Below are positions 23,041 to 29,603 of a stretch of 29,603 nucleotides of DNA, piece after piece; positions within the stretch are counted from its first letter, which is position 1; every line of letters begins with the position of its first letter. Made by a program: the position numbers and the translations under genes. The notes beneath the pieces are model-generated. The model saw only the letters and a program-made list of their open reading frames with translations. It searched no databases and had not been told where the DNA came from. Source of the stretch: Smittium mucronatum. Lineage: Eukaryota > Kickxellomycota > Harpellomycetes > Harpellales > Legeriomycetaceae. Location of the stretch: positions 3,855 through 33,457 of the forward strand of contig LSSL01000993.1 of the NCBI GenBank assembly GCA_001953115.1, given 5' to 3'.

Positions 23041-26000
23041 AATATTTTAATGAACCTAAAAATACCTTCAAAAACACTTGCAGTTTGAAAAAATCGAATT
23101 CTAAAATCAATTAATTATATAAAAAACAAGATATTTGTAATATTTTTATTTTCGGATCTGATAATAGAGCCCCACCTACTAGAAATTTATCTATAAAATT
23201 AGAGAAATTGTTTTCCGGGACAAGATTTTAGAAAATTTTGGGACCGCATTCGCATCTCTATAATATGAAGAAATACCCGACAGAGGAATAGAGCATCAAA
23301 TAAAAATACGGAATACTAAACCTTAATCAAAGATAAGACATAGGAATAATAACAAATAATTAAATAGTCTGAAAATAAAAAATAACATAAATAATATTAA
23401 AAGACATTATAAGACCCTCAGACTCTGCATGGGCAACCCGGATTTATTTTTAAACAAAAAAGATGTTGGGAATCGAATCTAATCTAATTCGACAAACATA
23501 TTTTAATGAGGTTTCTATTAATGAAAAATAAAAATTATCTATTATTTATGAGGTTTTGATATGCTTTTCAGAGATAAAATTTCATCTTAGATTTAAATCT
23601 AATAATGATATCATGAGATTAAAATTTCAGAATATTCGTTTTAAAATAAAATATTTACCTGATACTACTTTTTATTTTAATATAATGCTATTATCTTTCT
23701 TCTTTACAGTGATCAATCTAATTTCCAAAGATTGATAGGAAAAAAACTTCAGAAATACTTAAACATACTCTTTATCATAAATTAGGACTATATATATTCT
23801 TTTTTTGGAGCCAAAGATCATATAATACACCCAGTAACGAGATAAAAATATTGATATACAATATTCTCACCGTTAATGCGAATTTTTATTATTATTTTTA
23901 AACCAAAAAAAGGAAAAGGAAACATAATAAGCGATGTTAAAACTAACCTTCTAAATAAAAATCAAAAAAGACAAGATAAATATATCTTACTGATACTTTT
24001 ATTATATATTTTTATATTTTTCTTTTACTTATTATCCGAATTTTATTCCTGGTTTTAAGTTCTTGGGTTTTCGCTATGACATAAAAAAGGTAAAGTTTTG
24101 AAAAAAACATCATCTACTAGAAAATTTTAGAAGGGGGCTGAATTTTCGCATTTAAAAAGTCTAATTTTAATAATTGACATAAGTAAATCAACGAAATTTG
24201 TAAACTCAATTCTTTATAGAAATTTAGCCAAATTGTTTAAATATAGGGATATAAAAATTCCAAGAAATATCTTATGAGAAAGATATCAAATTATTTTTTA
24301 ATTGTTAATATTTAAAATAAACACATGGGATTTATATTCTATCAGAATGAAAATAATGTTGATAATTTAAGCATTCAAGTTTTTAAACGCCAATTAATAG
24401 GGGAAAATAGCGATTATAGTTTACTATAAGAATCTATTCAAATTATTCACTGGGGAACATAAATATTGAAATTTATCTTTATGTCTTGTAAAATATCAAC
24501 GTATTAAACCAAAGAAATTTACTTTGCTAGAAAAATTAAAAATTCTACGGATGCACATCCCAGAATATCAGAAATATTTAATATAAATTCAAAAAACTAT
24601 AAAAAATGCATTTATAGATATCTAAATCTCAAAAAACATTTATTTTATAGTACATTCAGTCTAAATATGACATCAATTAAAAAAGCAATATTTCTAAGTT
24701 CGAGCTTATTGGTAATGCAAATATTAAATTGAAAATTCAGTGTTTATTTCGGTATCCCATGCTTTAGGTGAAAAGTGGATAAGACTATTAAGTATATCCC
24801 ATACATAAAGATAAGAAAAGTTATGAAAATTGACCATTTCTACATGCCGCATATGGATATAGCTAAAACTGATAACATAATGAAATCAATCTATCATTAA
24901 ACGAATATGAGAGCTGTATATTTAAATATAATATATAATTTCCCACAACTACAATTAAATGAGAAGCTTAATGGGTCATAATTTTACTAAATCCACCAAA
25001 ATCAGCAAAAAGAGCATTTTTATTCTGGAAGAACTGTTTTTCTAGGGCAAAACAGAGATATTTTTAAGGGAATGAATGGTTAAATATCGCTATTTATTAT
25101 CTTATTTTACACTATATTTGAAGCTAAAGTCAGTTTTGATATTTCTTTGCAAAAAATATCCCTAAAATTTTGGATCTGGAAAGATATTATATCGGATAAA
25201 TTAGCTCTTTTAGCGTCTTATTTTTCAAAAATGATTTAAAATTGAGAAAATAAAACATATGAAAACTTTCTCATGCTTTATATTTTCTAATGTGAAAACT
25301 GAAAGTGCAAAAAAAAAAGTGCTTAGTTTAAAAAATTATCATACAAAAAAAATTTGAATGGAGCTTATTTTTGTACTAAAAAATATGTTCAAACATATTT
25401 AGAAAACATCTAATAAAAAAAAGGATCACTATAATTTTAATTTTATTTAGTGGATTCTCGTGTATTTGATGATGGATGTACACAAAAGCTTGAAAATATA
25501 ATAGATATTTTATATCGGCTAAACTTAGAAAATGGGGTAAGAGCACAAGTAAAAAAATATTTCTAGCTGGTAAAAAACAAAGAAAAATTATTAAAAGATG
25601 CAAGTCCCATAAGATAATCAATAAAAGCTGGGTAATTTTAAAAAAGAAACCAAAAAAAAAGATTGATTAATGTTTTATATTATTGTTTAGAATCAAATAC
25701 AATGGACTATTATAGAAATAAAAATCAGAATATACAAAAGGATAAATTCTAAAATAAATATTAAACCAAAATTTATCAAACCAAGTTATAACTAGGGAAG
25801 AGGGATTTTTAAAAATATTAAAAAATGTCAATAATTACAGACTGAGGATAATGTTATGGTAAATAAATAATAATTTGTAATTAAAAAATTAAAAGACAGT
25901 TAAACTCTTCGCTTAGTAATAAAATAAATAAATGGCCACTTATTTACATGGTTTAAAAAAATATAAAAAAATAGGGCTTCAAATTATCAGAAAAAAATCT

Positions 26001-27715
26001 AATAAATTCAAATTTATATATTTTATTAATAGAAATCGTTTTTAACGATAATTTTTTTATATTTTAAACCACAAAATTTTAATATACTTTACTTCTACTT
26101 TTATTGAAACGATATTTACAATTATACTAAATAATTTCATAAATATTTCACTGTTATTCCCTATTTATTTAAAAAAATAATTAAAATAGGGATAATAAAT
26201 TGTGAACATTATTTAAGTAATTTCAAAAAAAAACTATAAACTTCAACGATATAAAATTTTATGATAAGATTTGCCTTTTGGATAAAAAAGAAATTATGTG
26301 AGCCTAAGTTTAAATAGACCAAAATCTAGTTCTAATATTTCTTCTTCTTTTTTTTGATAATGGACGTTTTTTTGTATATCGCAACATGTATAAACCTTTT
26401 ATCTATGTCTTCTTTTAAATAAAAATAATCGTGAGTTCACTTTTTTTTTTTTTGAAAAAAATTATATAAAAAATAGATTACTTACCCCCAGTAGGAAACA
26501 GCTGAATTTAAAAATTCAAAAATTAGTTTCAATAATTTTTTCTATTAGATTAAAATTTATCGATATGAGCCTCTTTGAATCTGCTTGATAGCATTTCCAA
26601 AATCGAGTTTAAATGCAAAAGATCTGAAAAAAAAATTATATTTATCTCTGAATGTTTTAAATTTAAATAAAAATAGAATAAATGTTTTCTTAACGAGATT
26701 ATTCCATTATGTTTTACTTGATAGAAAAATGAGTATTCTCTAAATCTATATACTTGATAACTTCTATTTTTTTTTAATATGTCTACTATGTTTCTTAATT
26801 TTAGCAACTGATATATATTCAGATTTTTTTTTGTACCAACCTAGAAAGTTATTATTATATTGGTCAAAAATACTATTCATTTTTTACAGCTATTATCTCT
26901 GAATAAATAAGACTATCAAATATTAGATATTTTGTCATAAAACAGATCTAGGCACCTCTGATCAATAAAAAAAAATGTCTCTTTTGATTTATTGAGTATT
27001 TCAAGCATTTTAAATAATCGCATGCTCCATATATTAATCTAAATAATTTTCTTGAATTGATAATTCCTATACTTTCTGAAAATTTTTAATACAAAATTTT
27101 CAAGTAAAGCTATCAGACTGTTTTTTTAATTTTCCAATAAAAAATTTTCTTCTGAATTATTTATCAGTCTCATAGTACAAGAGTTTTGATTTTTTGGATA
27201 AAAAAATATATTATTAGATCACATTTCTTTTATTTTAGAGTATCAATTTTTCAACTAATCTAATCATCGTGACCATTTGCAACATTAGAATCAACATTGG
27301 AATAAATTTTCGATTCAAGTCCCGAATTTTCACTGACATGATAATGTAATCAACATATAAAAACTTGAAGTCAGAATCTATATGCATATTTGAAGAGTTT
27401 ATCCAATTTATATCCAATTTTTAGAACTGGTTTTTGCTATCAATTCATTTAAACTATAAAAAAAGTGCGCGAAATATAGATCTTCAGATAGATTATTTTT
27501 TTCACTTTTTTTTCCAGTTTACGCCAAAAAATTATATTTATAAATCGGTTATATATATATGTTATAGAATTTTATTAATATGTTTTTATTTTGAACCCAT
27601 ATTTCTACAAATTTCTCTTTATAATTTTAGATTTAACCTCTAGCTGAAGCATCTCTAAAAAAAAATTGATTCAATTTTTCTACTGTAAAGAGCACATTTC
27701 AGTTATTATGGTTCT

Positions 27716-27749
27716 GATATGTTCTAGTTCAATCTTATTAGAACATATC
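27716..27749. repeat. Perfect 11-bp hairpin with an adjacent partial duplication
   Basis: GATATGTTCTA (27716-27726) and TAGAACATATC (27739-27749) pair perfectly around a 12-nt loop. Immediately downstream, TCTTAATTAGAA repeats the TCTTATTAGAA of the loop and right arm with one extra base, so the region looks locally duplicated. It is stronger than most hairpins in the window because the stem includes three G/C pairs. Confidence 0.55.
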
Positions 27750-29358
27750 TACTTCTATCTTAATTAGAATTTCATTTAAAATTTTTGTATAATTAAGTTG
27801 TAATTTTGTAAAATTTTAGACGGTTTGAAAATTCAAATGAGAAAGTTTATTTTGGTTCATATATATATCTAAATCATATTCAAGTAAAATTTTTTCCCTT
27901 TCATATTTTTTAATAATTTTATTTTAGAAAATTGAGCGTATATATTAACTTATAGATAATTATTGTAAAACATAGAAAGTTAGATAAAATTTACTCTCTG
28001 TTATACCAATTATTTTTTGAAGCTTATATTTAAGGGTTATGGAATTTTAGGGAACTTTTTTAAGTATTTTAAAATTCTTTTATATCTAATGATTTTAATT
28101 TTCAATTAAATTATATTAAATATTATGCTTTCTCCGAACCGCAATTTAGATTTATTTCAAATTGTTTAAATTTGAACTATTAAAAATTATACTGTGCGCA
28201 GTTTTATAAAAATGATATTTTGAGAATAAAATTGGTAGTTTATTTACAAAATAACTTAAAATTATTCGCTTTACTAAATAAAATGTTATAGAAAAACCGT
28301 TTTAATTTTTTGATGAATTTCGTATTAGAAGCTAGGATAATTTATCTCCAAAATCCCATAATTTTATGAAATTTCTAAAGATAAAGGATAATTAAATATT
28401 AGAAACCCCCTTTATGTTTAAATTAAAGGGTTAGAAATGAAGAGATTTAAGGTATAAATAATAGGTAATGAAATAACCATATATATACAAATATATTACT
28501 CTTAATTTAAATAGATAAAAATAGTATATTATTTATTTTAAAAAATAAGAACTTATATTATTATGTCATCCACAATTTAAAATATATCAAAGTTAAATTT
28601 GATTTCCAATGAATCTTTTAAATTTTGTGCACTGCGAATTAAATACAAATTGTATAAGTTATGATATGATAATAAGATTATTTTTCAGCCACAAATAATT
28701 TTTTTTAATAAAACATGAGTATTACTCATACTTCTTCACTATAAATATTCATTCAAAAAAATCTTAAATTTACTTTTTATAAAATTGTGATAAATCGAAA
28801 GGGGTAGGGGTGTTTAATATAATATATGGTAAATTATAATATAAAAACTTATTATAAATACCAATATTTTAATTTTCATGAGGTTTTCGATAAAAATATT
28901 TTTACGAGAACTGTAAAAAATATTTTAAAACAATATTTTTTTATTATAAATTACATATATTATTCCCAAATTTTATTTTTCTAGAATTTCAAGATATTTT
29001 TTTTACCATATTTCTCTAAAATTTATTGAAAACTGATTAATAAATTTCCAATCATAAAATGTTGAAAAGACTGGGAAAATTTTTTTATGAAAGTATTTTA
29101 ATTTTTTTAAAACTCGAAATCTATTTCTCTTCATTTTTAAATTAAGAATTTTTAGTATCAAATAATTAAATTCGATCTTTAAAATACCGAAAAACTCCCT
29201 TCATCCGAAATTATAAATTTATAAATTCATCGCGCTGATCTACATGCTTGTATTATTCCAAACAACATTTTTTGGATATTTTTATTTTTAAAATTTAATA
29301 TTTTCTGTTTAAATTTTTTATAAATTGATTCGTAGAAATTTTCAAAAAAAATAGTTAT

Positions 29359-29480
29359 ATTAGATCAAAGCCGGGTAAGTAAAATTCAGGGTAATTATCC
29401 CAAAAATGCACACAGCCTATAATTTTCCCTGATTTGGAAAGATTATTAATTTTTTCCTATAAAAAAAGTACATGATCTAA
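29359..29480. repeat. Nested inverted repeats near the window end
   Basis: The outer arms are TTAGATCA (29359-29366) and TGATCTAA (29473-29480). The inner arms are AAATTCAGGGTAATTAT (29382-29398) and ATAATTTTCCCTGATTT (29419-29435), complementary over most of 17 bp with a one-base offset. The pattern would suit a small foldback element of about 120 bp, but no target duplication or second copy was found. Confidence 0.35.
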
Positions 29481-29573
29481 TCTAAATTATTTTGGATGTT
29501 TATCTATCTTTGACGGATACCTTTATTTTAGTGGTACGGGTAACATTCGGTAACCCGAACAAAAAAAAATTAA

Positions 29574-29603
29574 CCCCCCCCCCCCCCCCCCCCCCCAAAA
29601 AAA
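29574..29603. repeat. C23 followed by A7 at the window end
   Basis: Twenty-three C residues followed by seven A residues close the window, preceded by an A9 run at 29561-29569. It is probably a homopolymer where assembly stopped, and may be partly artefactual. Confidence 0.9.

Larger units (their letters stand above)
16788..29356. other. AT-rich DNA with no recognisable gene
   Basis: About 12.5 kb of AT-rich DNA. The largest open frames (18920-19186 plus, 26550-26807 minus, 25376-25621 minus) are 81-88 codons, composed of Phe, Leu, Ile, Lys and Asn, and resemble nothing I recognise. Given stop-codon density, a few such frames are expected by chance. Slightly more balanced patches occur at about 21590-21780, 23160-23300 and 23400-23490, but none gives a conserved peptide or a tRNA fold. 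Low-complexity patches include TTAATATA tandems at about 23002-23040 and GAATATAAAT-like repeats near 19227-19258. I see no coding gene here. Confidence 0.6.

Noticed and set aside
23440..23490. tRNA gene or retrotransposon primer-binding site suggested by GGGAATCGAATC
   Set aside because: No complementary T-arm or acceptor stem can be folded on either strand, and no LTRs or pol motifs lie nearby.
27305..27330. T-arm-like GATTCAAGTCCC
   Set aside because: The flanks do not pair as a T-stem and no D-arm or anticodon arm is found upstream.

Overview
This is an extremely AT-rich window of eukaryotic (animal) nuclear DNA, judged by eye to be about four-fifths A+T outside the genes. Two protein-coding genes sit in a compact, more GC-rich island at about 8.0-11.1 kb. 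Support for an animal nuclear genome comes from short spliceosomal introns of 77-108 bp with GT...AG borders, a metazoan-type ZC3H11A homologue, and a TOM22 mitochondrial import receptor. The sequence alone does not identify the species. An invertebrate with small introns and an AT-rich genome is the most economical reading.

Layout. Positions 1-191 hold a perfect TTAGTA hexamer array that decays into GTA and TTA repeats. From 192 to about 7280 there is AT-rich DNA without a recognisable gene. From about 7281 to 8009 the composition becomes more balanced, with candidate CCAAT boxes upstream of the first gene. A five-exon gene for a three-finger CCCH protein (ZC3H11A family, 599 aa) runs 8010-10165 on the plus strand. 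A single-exon TOM22 gene (132 aa) lies tail-to-tail with it on the minus strand at 10692-11090. The 526 bp between the two stop codons must hold both 3' UTRs and carries a purine-rich tract. Upstream of TOM22, 11091-11500, are a 34-codon ORF of unknown status and an inverted CCAAT pair. From 11.5 kb to the end there is gene-free AT-rich DNA. Its clearest structure is a 316-bp foldback/MITE-like element at 16472-16787 with matching termini, flanking TA dinucleotides and oppositely oriented subterminal repeats. The window ends in 23 C followed by 7 A.

The two genes have no obvious joint pathway: one is a nuclear mRNA-processing/export factor, the other a mitochondrial outer-membrane receptor. 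Both look like conserved housekeeping genes in an otherwise non-coding stretch. I found no RNA gene, CRISPR array, or autonomous transposon with a coding region. The simple-repeat start, homopolymer end and odd length suggest that the window is a whole contig broken at repeats, though this is inference.
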